In this document: in pieces, positions 9,032 through 18,342 of the stretch
Layout: every line of letters begins with the position of its first letter
Numbering within the stretch: the first letter of the stretch is position 1
Origin: JALOAT01 sp041677345
Lineage (GTDB): Bacteria; Pseudomonadota; Gammaproteobacteria; Thiohalomonadales; Thiohalomonadaceae
DNA: 64,000 bases
Reading direction: 5' to 3'
Assembly: GCA_041677345.1 (NCBI GenBank)
Contig: JBAYQE010000005.1
Location: 1 to 64,000, forward strand
Program-made: the position numbers and the translations under genes
The notes under the pieces: generated by a model
The model's database searches: none
Seen by the model: the letters and a program-made list of their open reading frames with translations, nothing else
Told to the model about the DNA's origin: nothing

Positions 9032-11560
9032 TCACTGGCGGTGCAGCAGCTCCGTGATGTCCGAGGCCGGCAGCGGCCGATTGAAAAGAAACCCTTGGGC
9101 ATCGTCGCAGGCGCTGTCACGCAGGAACGCCTGTTGTTCCTCGGTCTCAACGCCTTCAGCGATAACACGCTGGCTCAGGGAGTGGGCGAGTGCGGTGACG
9201 GCGTCGATGATGGCGCGGTTCTCGGGAATGTCGTGGAGGAAGGAACGATCGATCTTCAGGCGGCTGAGAGGCAGGCGCTTGAGGTGGGCGAGTGATGAGC
9301 AGCCGGTACCGAAGTTGTGGATGGCGATACCGACGCCTAAATCGGCCACCTGGCGCAGGTGCGTGATGTCGCGTTCCGAGTGTCGCATGATGGCGTGCTC
9401 ATCCAGTTCCAGCTCCAGTTGCTCAGGGGGAAGTCCGCTCCCGGCGAGATCCCGGCGCAGGGTGTCGATGAGATCGGGACGTTCAAAGCGTTTGGCAGAG
9501 ACGTTCACACCGATGGTGATGGGAGGCAGGCCGGCATCCAGCCACTGCCTGCCTTGCTGGCAGACGGTGTGCAGCACCCAGTCATCGAGCTGGTTGATGA
9601 GGCCGGTCTCCTCGGAAATGGGGAGGAATTGCTCGGGTGTGAGCAACCCCAGTTCCGGGTGTTGCCAACGCACCAGGGCCTCGACGCCGCTCACATGTCC
9701 GCTACCCAGGTCGATTTGCGGCTGGTAATACATGGTGAGGCCGCCGTTTGCCAGCGCATCACGCAGGTTGATTTCCACGCGTAGCCTTTCGCGCGCGCGC
9801 CGACCCACCGCAGGATTGTAGAAGCGGAAGGCATCGGCGCCCTGTTGCTTGGCCTCATACATGGCAGCATCCGCGCAACGCAGCAGACCCTCGGGTGTGT
9901 CGCTGTCGTTGGGGAACAGGCCGATGCCGATACTGGTGGTCACGTGCAGGGTGTGTTGCATCAGGTGAAAGGGGCGGTGAAACGCCGCCAGGATGGATTC
10001 CGCCACTTCGCCGGCCTGCTCGCCACGTGTGAGTTCAGGCAAGAGCACCGTGAATTCGTCTCCACCGAGGCGGGCGACCTGGTCGGAACGGCGCACACGG
10101 TTCCTGAGCCGGTGTGCCACGGCCTTCAACAGTGTGTCGCCCACCTCGTGGCCGAGGGTATCGTTGATGTTCTTGAAACGATCGAGATCCAGGAACAGCA
10201 GTGCCACCTGGGTATGATTGCGCCGCGCCGAGCGCACCGCTGCATCCAGCAGGCTCAGCAGAAGGCGCCTGTTGGGCAGGTTGGTGAGCGGGTCATGCTG
10301 GGCCATGTGCCGGGTGCGTCGTTCGAGGCGTTTACGCTCAGTGGTCTCCTCCAGCACCATGTTGATACCCCACACCTGCCCGGAGCTACCCTTCAGCGGC
10401 AGCCAATGAGTCACGAAGAAGCGCTCACCGTTACCGTTGCCGTCTTGCGGCAAGTGGGTGTGGAACTCGTAATCCCTGACGGCTTCACCTGACGTGAAGA
10501 TCCGCCCTATCAGCGCCTCCGCGGTATCGGCCAGCCAAGGCACAACCTCCCGCACCGATTTTCCCAGGTATGCTTCGACGGGTAGGCCACTCAGCCGTGC
10601 CAGGCGTTCATTGATGCGCCGGAAGCGTAACGCATCATCAAGCACGGCAAGCCCGAGCGGCGTACTTTGGTAGATGGCCTCCAGCTCGCTGGCCTGAAGG
10701 CGGTAACGCTCCTCACTTGCACGCAGTGCCTGCTCGACACGCGTGCGTTCGGTCACGTCGAAAATGGTGCCCACCAGGCCGGCCACTTCGCCCCGGGCGT
10801 TGGTGAATACCGCTTTGCTGAAATACACGTCATGCTCGCTGCCGTCGGCATAACGTGCGTGCGTTTCGTAGGTTTGAATGCCGCCTTGCGCAAACAATGC
10901 TTCATCCGCGCGGCTGTAAATATCGGCCAGGTGCCGCGGGGCAACGGCATACGCGGTACGTCCGATGATCTGTTCACTGGGCAGACCGATAAACCGCGCA
11001 AAGGCCGCGTTACAGCCCAGGTACACGCCCGCGGTGCTTTTGTAGAACACCGGCGCCGGGATGGTATCGAGAAGGTTCTGGAAGAACTGCAGCTGTTCTT
11101 GCAGTTCCCACTCCAAGCGCTTGCGCTCTGTTACGTCGAACAGTACATGCATGAACTGCCCGGGAGCCGGACGGTAGGCAAACACCTCGAACCATCGCCC
11201 ACCAAAACTGGGAATGGATTTTTCCAAACGGATAGGCTCGCCGCTGAGCGCGACGTTACCGTAGGTCTCGATCCAGAGCTGCTCAAATCCCGGCATCAAC
11301 TCACGAATGGTCTTGTTCTCGATATGCCGGGGCGCGACGCCGAGTAACCGGCCGAACGCGTCATTGACCTTGAGCAGTCGATAGTCGACAGGCTTGCCGG
11401 TCTCGTCCACGATGATCGCCGCAAGGCAGTAGGCCGCGCCGGTGACTTCGAAAAGGGTGCGGTAGCGTTCCTCGCTTTCGGTACACGCGGCGAGGGCCGC
11501 CTCCAACCGGGCCACCCTATGTTCCAGCGTATCATCACCCCCGATCGATGGACGGTTCAC
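9032..11560 (-). CDS. PAS-PAS-PAS-GGDEF-EAL cyclic-di-GMP signalling protein with degenerate EAL site
   Basis: This 842-residue soluble protein has no membrane segment. Three PAS/PAC sensor modules cover roughly residues 20-400, recognisable from repeated SEERYR starts and DVTER(K/T)R ends. A GGDEF domain follows with intact RLGGDEFTVL and the DRFKNINDTLGHEVGD segment, so diguanylate cyclase activity is plausible. The EAL domain keeps EALVRW at 627-632, ELDE in place of the usual ELTE, and AEGVETEEQ. However, the metal-binding DDFGTG motif reads HNFGTG at 748-753. Both aspartates are lost, which should abolish or greatly weaken phosphodiesterase activity. The protein could make c-di-GMP, or bind it through the inactive EAL domain. 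It is convergent with nnrS. Confidence 0.92.
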   Translation of the reverse strand: MNRPSIGGDDTLEHRVARLEAALAACTESEERYRTLFEVTGAAYCLAAIIVDETGKPVDYRLLKVNDAFGRLLGVAPRHIENKTIRELMPGFEQLWIETYGNVALSGEPIRLEKSIPSFGGRWFEVFAYRPAPGQFMHVLFDVTERKRLEWELQEQLQFFQNLLDTIPAPVFYKSTAGVYLGCNAAFARFIGLPSEQIIGRTAYAVAPRHLADIYSRADEALFAQGGIQTYETHARYADGSEHDVYFSKAVFTNARGEVAGLVGTIFDVTERTRVEQALRASEERYRLQASELEAIYQSTPLGLAVLDDALRFRRINERLARLSGLPVEAYLGKSVREVVPWLADTAEALIGRIFTSGEAVRDYEFHTHLPQDGNGNGERFFVTHWLPLKGSSGQVWGINMVLEETTERKRLERRTRHMAQHDPLTNLPNRRLLLSLLDAAVRSARRNHTQVALLFLDLDRFKNINDTLGHEVGDTLLKAVAHRLRNRVRRSDQVARLGGDEFTVLLPELTRGEQAGEVAESILAAFHRPFHLMQHTLHVTTSIGIGLFPNDSDTPEGLLRCADAAMYEAKQQGADAFRFYNPAVGRRARERLRVEINLRDALANGGLTMYYQPQIDLGSGHVSGVEALVRWQHPELGLLTPEQFLPISEETGLINQLDDWVLHTVCQQGRQWLDAGLPPITIGVNVSAKRFERPDLIDTLRRDLAGSGLPPEQLELELDEHAIMRHSERDITHLRQVADLGVGIAIHNFGTGCSSLAHLKRLPLSRLKIDRSFLHDIPENRAIIDAVTALAHSLSQRVIAEGVETEEQQAFLRDSACDDAQGFLFNRPLPASDITELLHRQ

Positions 11561-12121
11561 CGCATGGCCTCCGGAGCCTGGTCTGGACTACCGACCGCAT
11601 GTACCGCCAAATACCGGGCGCGAAACCGCACGGGCGGTGTGTGCCGCGTTGGCGGGAACGCAGCGAGACCCAGGCGCGGGCACCCAGACGCCTCCTGCAC
11701 ATGTTGCTTTCTCATTGACGTGCTTGTCCTTTGAACACAGTGTTCCCGCGCGGGAAGGAGCGCCCGATACGCCCTGCCGCCGCAGCGAACCGGCCCGAGC
11801 CGCACGTTTTTACATCGGGCCAACGGAAGTTTTAGCACCAAGACAGGCCTGCTCCGTGGCATATGCGTACATGGCCCACAGAGAATTCAATGGCGGTGAT
11901 GCGTGTAGTGGCGCAAGAAACGCCGCTATATCGCGCAGTGGCGGCGGTATCGGGGTGGCTGTCGTCAGGGACTACAGGTTTTCCATAGCCCAGGATCGGA
12001 TATGTCCTACAGAGGTTTGAATGGGGCAGTGAGCGGGTTATCCAGACGGTCTCCGCCGCACATCATTGCCGCGCCCTGCCTGTCAGGCGCCATTGATGGC
12101 ATCGGCCCGGGCGGTCATGGG
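11561..12121. other. 560-base intergenic region, no gene seen
   Basis: This region lies between the start of the PAS-GGDEF-EAL gene and the stop of nnrU. Open frames here are short, lack recognisable motifs and have no convincing ribosome-binding sites. I see no tRNA, clear hairpin terminator, or regulator palindrome. It must contain the promoter of the minus-strand signalling gene. Confidence 0.6.
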
Positions 12122-12694
12122 TTATTTCAGCAGAGGCACCCCAAAGAGCCAGTGGTGCAGGCCGAGCAGAAAACCTGCGTAGAGTGCGAGACCGGCAACC
12201 ACGGCAATGGCATCATTGGTGCCCGTGGCAGGCAGGGCGGGCAACGGTCGCTGGATACGGTAGCTCATGGACATGCGATCGGCGGCGGCCCAGACAAAGA
12301 ATGCGCCGAATAACAGCAGGTCGGCGAGGGTACCGTTGGCGAGCAGGTGGGCGAAGGCCCATATCAGCGTGGCCAGCAGCATGGGGTGTTTGATGGAGTG
12401 ATGGATGCGACCGGGGGTGTAAGTAGCAATGAGCAGAGTGAAGACGGGGAGCATGAGCACGAAAGTGATGTGCCGCATGGTAAGGGGTGGCTCGTAGATG
12501 ACGATAGGTGCCTGGCGTGCGAGATTGTAGCCGTAAATCATCAATATCAAGCCGATGAGCGCCACCAGTGAATAGAGACCCTGCCACTGTCGCTCGCCGA
12601 GTCTCGCCGCCATCCGGTCCCGCCAGGGCTCGTTATAGATGGAGACCGAGTGCGGTACGAAGAACAGAAACAAGCCGGCAATCAATACGAGCAT
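12122..12694 (-). CDS. nnrU: NnrU family membrane protein
   Basis: This 190-residue protein has about five membrane segments. It opens with MLVLIAGLFLFFVPHSVSI followed by RDRMAARLGERQWQGLYSLVALIGLILMIYGY, the characteristic NnrU start (HS.S..ARLGE..W.GLYS). The later segments TPGRIHHSIKHPMLLATLIWAFAHLLANG and LLFGAFFVWAAADRMS hold the conserved KHPML and AHLLANG motifs. NnrU was named from nitric-oxide-regulated loci near denitrification genes, and its biochemical role is unsettled. Together with nnrS it makes a nitrogen-oxide response plausible. No FNR-type box was found in its own upstream region. Confidence 0.92.
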   Translation of the reverse strand: MLVLIAGLFLFFVPHSVSIYNEPWRDRMAARLGERQWQGLYSLVALIGLILMIYGYNLARQAPIVIYEPPLTMRHITFVLMLPVFTLLIATYTPGRIHHSIKHPMLLATLIWAFAHLLANGTLADLLLFGAFFVWAAADRMSMSYRIQRPLPALPATGTNDAIAVVAGLALYAGFLLGLHHWLFGVPLLK

Positions 12695-12859
12695 TTGGCG
12701 ACTCCTTGTCTAACTCCTGTTACTGTAGCAGGTCGTAAAAGCCGTCGGAAAGTATGCGGGCGTCCACGGGCAGAACGTTCGCCGCGTTCCATTCGTACAG
12801 TGTATGCGGGTTCGAGCAGCCCGGGTAACAGCATGGCTATTCTTCGCACGATGCAGTGC

Positions 12860-13564
12860 CTACAGCGGTGCCGAATGTCGTGTCACGGTTGCTCGCCACT
12901 TTCTTGCCAGCAGGGGTGAATCCGGCGTCTTGTGCTTGATGAACACGTAGGCCTCGCGCCAGGGTTGGTTCAGGACCTGATTGGCCACCTCGGCGAGTGC
13001 GGTGTCGTCGTAATGTTCACGCCGCAGTCGAACGTAGCCCCAATCGGCCGTGCCAATCGGCGCAGGCATGCTGGCATCGTCGAAGCATAATGCGCAGCCA
13101 TGCGCGGCTAGCATTTCGTACACCGGTTCGCATAACCACGCCGAATCCCGGAACTCGAAGGCGAACTGCATCGTGGGCGGTAACCGCGAGATCAGTTCGC
13201 GCAGCGTTTCCAGGTTAACGGGCATGCGGGGCGGCAACAGGAAGAGTACCGGGCCAAGTCGTTGGCCCAGGGTCGTGACGGTGTCGATCAGGCGTGTCAC
13301 CTCGGCCTGCACGCCGCGCAGGCGCATGACATGGGTGATGCGTTGCGGCACCTTGATGGCGAAGCGGAAAGATTCGGGCACCTGTGCCGCCCAGGCGGCG
13401 AGCCCGGCGACGCTGGGAAAGCGGTAAAAGCTGGCATTGATCTCCACTGCGTCCAGTTGCGCGGCATAGCGTGCGAGCATGTCCTGCGTGCGCGTGCCGG
13501 CGGGATACAAGGTGCCGATCCATTCCTTGTAGGCGAAGCCGCTGGTACCGACATGTACTTGCAT
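12860..13564 (-). CDS. DUF72 (YecE-like) TIM-barrel-fold protein
   Basis: This 234-residue protein begins HVGTSGFAYKEWIGTLYP and continues with LDAVEINASFYRFP, FRFAIKVPQRITH and AFEFRDSAWL. That is the order of conserved strands in DUF72/YecE proteins, which have a TIM-barrel-like fold and no established reaction. The ATG at 13564 directly precedes the conserved start; the upstream extension to 13624 is not conserved in type. It is a monocistronic-looking gene with about 165 bases to nnrU and 214 bases to the NYN gene. Confidence 0.9.
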   Translation of the reverse strand: MQVHVGTSGFAYKEWIGTLYPAGTRTQDMLARYAAQLDAVEINASFYRFPSVAGLAAWAAQVPESFRFAIKVPQRITHVMRLRGVQAEVTRLIDTVTTLGQRLGPVLFLLPPRMPVNLETLRELISRLPPTMQFAFEFRDSAWLCEPVYEMLAAHGCALCFDDASMPAPIGTADWGYVRLRREHYDDTALAEVANQVLNQPWREAYVFIKHKTPDSPLLARKWRATVTRHSAPL

Positions 13565-13778
13565 GGTTGGCTTGCCAATCCAGACGGATGATCGGAAATC
13601 TAGGACAGCCTGCGTGGGGCGCACAGCAATGGAGCCATCCCGGGCAACAGCCTGCTCCGCAAGCCCGTGCTTGGCGTGGATGCCCGGCCGGCGGAGGCGT
13701 TCTCAAGATCGGTTCAGCCGATCTGTAACGGCTTGGTTCAAGACGGCCGGACAGCCTGGGGAGCGGCCCCGGGGAGCA

Positions 13779-14603
13779 TCAGTATTCGGGATTGAAATTG
13801 CGGATGATCACGCCACCGGATTTTTCGTCGTGTTCCAGTTCCAGCAGCTTGCGGGCCGCAGCCTCCTCCAGCAGCTTGCTGAAAGAGCGGAATCCATAGT
13901 AACTCTCATTGAATCCGGGCATGCGACGCTTCAGGGCCTGTTTCACCATCGAGCCCCAGATCTTCTCCTCCTCACCCCGTTCAGAAAACAGTGCCTCCAC
14001 CGTTTCCATGACCAGGTCGAGGGCTTCGTGCGCCTTGTCGGTCTCTTCTGGTTGTGCCGTTTTTGTGGCGCGTGCCGGCTTGGCGGCCGGCTTGCGGCGG
14101 GTGCGCTTGGTGGTCTTCTCCACGGTGGCGCGCACCAGGTCGTCGTAATAGATGAACTCGTCGCAGTTGGCGACCAGCAGGTCCGACGACGAATTCTTTA
14201 CCCCCACGCCGATGACGGTCTTGTTGTTCTCGCGGAGCTTGCTGACCAGCGGCGAGAAGTCGGAATCGCCGCTGATGATCACGAAGGTGTCCACGTGTGA
14301 CTTGGTGTAACAGAGGTCCAGGGCATCCACGACCATGCGGATGTCGGCGGAGTTCTTGCCTGACTGGCGTACGTGTGGGATTTCGATCAATTCGAAGGCG
14401 GCCTCGTGCATAGCGGCCTTGAATTCCTTGTATCGGTCCCAGTCGGAATAGGCCTTCTTCACCACGATATTGCCCTTGAGCAAAAGGCGTTCGAGGATCT
14501 TGCCGATATCGAACTGTGCGTACTTCGCGTCACGCACCCCAAGTGCCACATTCTCGAAGTCACAGAACACGGCCATGTTGCGGATGTCAGGTCTGGCGTT
14601 CAT
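13779..14603 (-). CDS. NYN (LabA/DUF88) ribonuclease-like protein with C-terminal OST-HTH/LOTUS domain
   Basis: This 274-residue protein has an N-terminal NYN/PIN-like domain at about 1-150. Its acidic cluster is spread over MAVFCDFENVALG, NSADIRMVVDALDL and VIISGDSDFSPLVSKLRE, the residues that bind metal in this nuclease fold. A basic linker (KRTRRKPAAKPARATKT) leads to a C-terminal OST-HTH/LOTUS-like segment at about 190-274, recognisable from IWGSMVKQALKRRMPGFNESYYGF and KLLELEHD. Proteins with this architecture are predicted RNA-binding nucleases. The start at 14603 (MNARPDI) is chosen because the upstream 56 codons look non-coding. Confidence 0.88.
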   Translation of the reverse strand: MNARPDIRNMAVFCDFENVALGVRDAKYAQFDIGKILERLLLKGNIVVKKAYSDWDRYKEFKAAMHEAAFELIEIPHVRQSGKNSADIRMVVDALDLCYTKSHVDTFVIISGDSDFSPLVSKLRENNKTVIGVGVKNSSSDLLVANCDEFIYYDDLVRATVEKTTKRTRRKPAAKPARATKTAQPEETDKAHEALDLVMETVEALFSERGEEEKIWGSMVKQALKRRMPGFNESYYGFRSFSKLLEEAAARKLLELEHDEKSGGVIIRNFNPEY

Positions 14604-14837
14604 TGTGGGTTCCCTGCTCGTTGGGTGGGATGATAGCCCGAAAACCGCAATCAGGCGGCTATGCAAGCACGTGGAAAGGTGATGGCGTGGCCACCGAACG
14701 GGACGTCCTGCTACCGATTCCAGGTCGCGCAATAACGTGAGTTGCGGATGCCCGGGCTCGGCAGGCCGCACCGGGTGAAAGGGTTTTAAACTCGGTGTGG
14801 GTGGTGTTCCCCCCGGGGTGTTGTCCCTTGCTTCGCA

Positions 14838-15800
14838 TCAGAACAGCCCCAGTTGTTCCGCCACCCCGGAAAGCAGCGCGCGACCGCTGTCAAGATCGTT
14901 GCGCACACCGCGGCAATGATCGATCCACCACTTGGCGTCGGTCTGCACCTGGAGCCACTCTGTCGCGCGATGAATGCCCTGGCATACGCTGTGCCAGTGG
15001 TCGGGGTCTTCCTGGCGCGCCTGGGCGTCCACCTGGTTCATCCACTTGCGCGCCTTGTCCAGGGCGTTGAAGGCGTTGATGCGGATACTTTCCGCCCATG
15101 CCACCTGGCGCTCGGACCCTTCGAGCGGCGGCAGGCCGCGCGCACGCGCCAACAGGCGCGCCTCATCGGATCTCTGCCGGCGCTCCTTCTCCTGTTCCTC
15201 GGCCTGGCACACGCGGCATGCGCCCGCCGCCAGCTGCTGGACACGATCGTCCCAGGTGAAGTCATCGTCGCCATAGAACGGATGCAGCATCACGTGGTCG
15301 CAGGCGTGGCGGACGACCTTCAGATCCAGTTGCTCGCGGCTTGCGCCATTGCCTTGGTTAGGGCCGATGAGGGTGACTGGAATGCTCTGCTCCGTGCACC
15401 AGCGGGCGACTGCGAGGTGCTGTGTGGCTTCGTAGACGCGGCGGATCTTCGCGCCGGCAAAATGCTTCCCGATAATGGCGGCCTTGAGCTTTACTGCCGT
15501 GCTGAAGTCGTCGGGCGGGCGCATCCACAGGCCGTCATGGCCGATATCCCACTGCCGCAGCCATTGCACCGTTTCCGCGCGCACAGTGGCGCTGCGCCCG
15601 GTGACGATCATCACCGGAACGCCTTGCGCGCGCGCCCGGTTCAGGCGATCGATGAGCGGCAGGTTGGGCATGTCGTCGACGCAGGCAGCGAGGAACCGAT
15701 CCCAATGTTTCACGCCTTCCTCGTTGTGGAGGAAATGCAGGCGGTGTTCGATGAGCGCAATCACGCCGTCGAGGCCACAGATGACGATTTCCTTTGTCAT
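14838..15800 (-). CDS. HAD-like (polynucleotide phosphatase-type) protein lacking its nucleophile, with extra C-terminal region
   Basis: This 320-residue protein starts at the ATG at 15800. The N-terminal two thirds look like a polynucleotide 3'-phosphatase-type HAD domain. Motif I is VICGLDGVIALIEHR, motif II is VMIVTGRSATVRAETVQWL, and IRRVYEATQHLAVARWC resembles the later lysine/acidic region. Motif I should be DxDG; here it is GLDG (codons GGC CTC GAC GGC), so the nucleophilic aspartate is glycine. The C-terminal third begins with a CxxC (CRVCQAEEQEKE), a charged helix, then LPPLEGSERQVAWAESIRINAF. That GSxxQxxWAxxIR pattern is one I associate with phage and plasmid accessory proteins. 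It follows the TSUP permease by 23 bases and may be co-transcribed. The function is unknown. Confidence 0.8.
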   Translation of the reverse strand: MTKEIVICGLDGVIALIEHRLHFLHNEEGVKHWDRFLAACVDDMPNLPLIDRLNRARAQGVPVMIVTGRSATVRAETVQWLRQWDIGHDGLWMRPPDDFSTAVKLKAAIIGKHFAGAKIRRVYEATQHLAVARWCTEQSIPVTLIGPNQGNGASREQLDLKVVRHACDHVMLHPFYGDDDFTWDDRVQQLAAGACRVCQAEEQEKERRQRSDEARLLARARGLPPLEGSERQVAWAESIRINAFNALDKARKWMNQVDAQARQEDPDHWHSVCQGIHRATEWLQVQTDAKWWIDHCRGVRNDLDSGRALLSGVAEQLGLF

Positions 15801-15823
15801 GACAGGTCCTCCGCGTTGAACCA

Positions 15824-16564
15824 TCAACTTACAAGATTCCACAAACCCAACCCGCTGATCACCACCAGCCCGGCACCGATGAAGCGCCTGAAGCGTTCGT
15901 CGTTGCGCAGGATGGCGTCGTGGGCGCGCAGTCCCAGGACGTGACCGACTGCGGCGGCGGGCAGCAGGGCGATGGCGGTGGCGAGTTGCAGGTCCACGCC
16001 CAGGGCGATGAAGGTGCTCATCTTGATGCTGACGAGGATGAACCAGAGTACGAACAGGGTATCGCGCAGTTGATCGCGTGCCACGTTGCGCATGTACACC
16101 GCCACCATGAGCGGTGCGCCGGTGAGGGACGTGCCGGCAATGTAGCCGCCGAGGATGAGCAGCACCCGGTCCAGCCAGTCGTGCCGGCTTTCGATGGAAC
16201 GGTTCGTGAACCACATCAAGCCGTAGACCAGGGTCACCGAGTAGATGAACACGTTGAGCCACAGGGTGGGCAGGCTCACCAGGCCCAGCACACCTATGAT
16301 GGCCGGTGGGATGATGAAGCGTGAGGAGCGGCGCAGATAGCCGCGGTCCACGTTGCTGAGGCGGGTACGCAGGGTGAGTGCCGAGAAGAACAACAGGTGG
16401 GTGCCGATGATGGGCAGCCACAGCAACGGCTGGTCGCTCACGAACAGCAGCAGTGGCAGACCCAGAGCGGCACCCCCAAAGCCGAGGCCCGCGCGCACGA
16501 AACCGGTCCACACGAACAACGTGCCTGTGATCAGCGCTTCTACGGGGGTGAATTCAGGGAACAT
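15824..16564 (-). CDS. TSUP family permease (TauE/SafE-type sulfite/organosulfur exporter)
   Basis: This 246-residue integral membrane protein has seven to eight hydrophobic helices. The TauE/SafE family repeats show as FVRAGLGFGGAALGLPLLLF near the N terminus and LILGGYIAGTSLTGAPLMVAVYM in the second half. Members move sulfite, sulfoacetate, taurine-derived or other small anions across the inner membrane; the substrate here is not predictable. It is divergent from the WHy lipoprotein gene (151 bases apart) and 23 bases upstream of the HAD-like gene on the same strand. Confidence 0.9.
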   Translation of the reverse strand: MFPEFTPVEALITGTLFVWTGFVRAGLGFGGAALGLPLLLFVSDQPLLWLPIIGTHLLFFSALTLRTRLSNVDRGYLRRSSRFIIPPAIIGVLGLVSLPTLWLNVFIYSVTLVYGLMWFTNRSIESRHDWLDRVLLILGGYIAGTSLTGAPLMVAVYMRNVARDQLRDTLFVLWFILVSIKMSTFIALGVDLQLATAIALLPAAAVGHVLGLRAHDAILRNDERFRRFIGAGLVVISGLGLWNLVS

Positions 16565-16715
16565 GGAGGTACTCTGGGCGCGCGGCCGGCGGTGCGGGCC
16601 AGGAGCGCCAATGGGTCACAGAAATCCGGCCCGGGGCTGCGGGCATGGAGCGGGCTCGGTTACACTGCCGTGTCCGGCCTGGCGCGGGCAGGCCAGGATC
16701 TTAATGGAGTGACGC

Positions 16716-17549
16716 ATGGACTGGTGGAAAGAATCGAAGCTCATCCTGTTGGGCATCCTGATCATGGGCCTGGTTGGCGGCTGCGCCATGTTGGAGCGGC
16801 ACGTGAAGCAGCCGGAGGTGAGCGTGGGCAACCTGCGTGTGCTGGGTATGTCACTCACCGATGCGCAGGTCGCCATCGATCTCGAGGTGGACAATCCCAA
16901 TCCCTTCGGCCTGTCCATGAAAGGCCTGAGTTATCGCCTGGCGCTGCAGGACAAGCCGTTGTTCACCGGGATCGTCACGGAGCGCGTGCAGGTGAAGGCC
17001 AATGACAGCTCACGGGTTACCCTGCCGTTCACGGTACGCTTCGAGGATGCGCTGGGCACCTTGCGCGGTCTCGCACAGTTCAAGGAACTGCGTTACGAAC
17101 TCAGCGGCAAAGCCGACTTCGGACTGATTTCATTGCCCTACTCGCGAACGGGCAGCTTTGCCCTGCCGCGCCTGCCCGACATCGCGGTGCGGCATCTGCG
17201 CGTGGAACGTATCGGCCTTGCAGGCATGGAACTGGCGCTCGGCCTCGAGGTGGAAAACATCAACGATTTTACCGTGCGGTTCGCTGGCCTGTCCTACGAT
17301 CTGCGCCTTGCCGATGCGCCGGTGTTGCGGGGAGAGAGCAGCCAGGCGCTGTCCGTGGGCCCGAACGGGCGTGGGATCCTGAACCTGAAGCTCAACCTCG
17401 ATTATGGCCAACTGGGTGCGGTTGCGAAGAGGCTTGGCAGCGCGCGCTCCCTGCCCGTCGAATTCAACAGTCGCCTGACGGCGACAGGCAAGGTGGACGA
17501 GGCAGTGATTCCGTATCGGTGGCAGGGCAGCGTGCCGTTGCTACGTTGA
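16716..17549 (+). CDS. LEA type 2 / WHy-domain lipoprotein
   Basis: This 277-residue protein starts with a hydrophobic stretch ending LVGGCAM, a lipobox with the modified cysteine at about residue 23. Two WHy (LEA type 2) modules follow. The first has VAIDLEVDNPNPFGLSMKGLSYRL and the second LALGLEVENINDFTVRFAGLSYDL, showing an internal duplication. WHy domains are immunoglobulin-like beta folds associated with stress tolerance, and the bacterial lipoprotein's role is unknown. A good ribosome-binding site (TGGAGTGA) precedes the ATG. No linked partner gene is evident. Confidence 0.88.
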   Translation: MDWWKESKLILLGILIMGLVGGCAMLERHVKQPEVSVGNLRVLGMSLTDAQVAIDLEVDNPNPFGLSMKGLSYRLALQDKPLFTGIVTERVQVKANDSSRVTLPFTVRFEDALGTLRGLAQFKELRYELSGKADFGLISLPYSRTGSFALPRLPDIAVRHLRVERIGLAGMELALGLEVENINDFTVRFAGLSYDLRLADAPVLRGESSQALSVGPNGRGILNLKLNLDYGQLGAVAKRLGSARSLPVEFNSRLTATGKVDEAVIPYRWQGSVPLLR

Positions 17550-17700
17550 GTGCATGTTCCATCGGCGCAGGCCGGCATGTCATGCCTCATGAGCCTCGAT
17601 TCTGCCTTGCCGCATCCGGCCACGGGCTTGCACACCCCGGATGGTTTATCCGTTACCATTGACCGATTCATTGGGTCATCAGCGACGAGCGAGTCACTTC

Positions 17701-18342
17701 ATGAACGCAGTTCCCACCTTCACCGAGCCCCAGGCCGATTTCCTCGGCGCCTTCCTGAGCGACCCTGCGCGCCCCTCAGGCACCATGCGCTACGAGGAAG
17801 TGGCGGGTTTCCTGTTCGCCCTCTCGTCCGTGGCGGACATGATCCCGCCCAACGAATGGTTGCCGCTGGTTTTCAATGAACAGGATGCCGGTTATCACGA
17901 CGACGCCGAGGCCGACACTTTCTTCAAGGCCCTCATGGCCCTGCACCAGTGGGTGGCCGCCAGCGTGGCCGAAAAAACCGGCGATCTGCCGCCGCACTGC
18001 GTGCCGTCGGCCGATCCCATGGCCAATTTCGGCAGCGAGGCACCGCTCGGGCGCTGGGCGCGGGGATTCGTAGCGGGACACCAGTACATGAGCGAGTGGT
18101 GGCCGGCCGAACTGCCGCAGGAGCAGGGTGAGGAACTGAGCGCGTTGCTGGTCATCCTGCCGTTCTTCACCTCGCAGGAATTCGCCTCCAGCTACGCCTC
18201 TGCCATGGAGACGGGCCGCAGCTTCGAAGAACTGGCCGCCCACATCCTGGCCATGTTTCCCGAAGCCATGCGCGCCTACGCGGTGCTGGGGGAAATGGTC
18301 TCGCCCAAGGCGCAGGACGACGGGGCGCCCGGCCTGCAATGA
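17701..18342 (+). CDS. UPF0149 (YecA/YgfB-like) family protein
   Basis: This 213-residue soluble protein starts at the ATG at 17701. The UPF0149 pattern is visible in DFLGAFLSDPARPSGTMRYEEVAGFLFAL near the start and FGSEAPLGRWARGFVAGHQYMSEWW in the middle, where family members have an LxxWxxGFlxG segment. The family is small, helical and widespread in gammaproteobacteria, and its function is not settled. It lacks the C-terminal metal-binding SEC-C cysteines that some YecA proteins carry. The neighbours do not inform the role. Confidence 0.85.
   Translation: MNAVPTFTEPQADFLGAFLSDPARPSGTMRYEEVAGFLFALSSVADMIPPNEWLPLVFNEQDAGYHDDAEADTFFKALMALHQWVAASVAEKTGDLPPHCVPSADPMANFGSEAPLGRWARGFVAGHQYMSEWWPAELPQEQGEELSALLVILPFFTSQEFASSYASAMETGRSFEELAAHILAMFPEAMRAYAVLGEMVSPKAQDDGAPGLQ

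Noticed and set aside
11557..11862. 101-residue minus-strand frame upstream of the PAS-GGDEF-EAL gene
   Set aside because: It shows no homology features, overlaps the probable promoter and has a shadow-like composition.
14838..16511. A 557-residue open frame spanning the HAD-like gene and the TSUP permease region
   Set aside because: The upstream part is a shadow frame of the TSUP permease gene. The real start of the HAD-like protein is the ATG at 15800.
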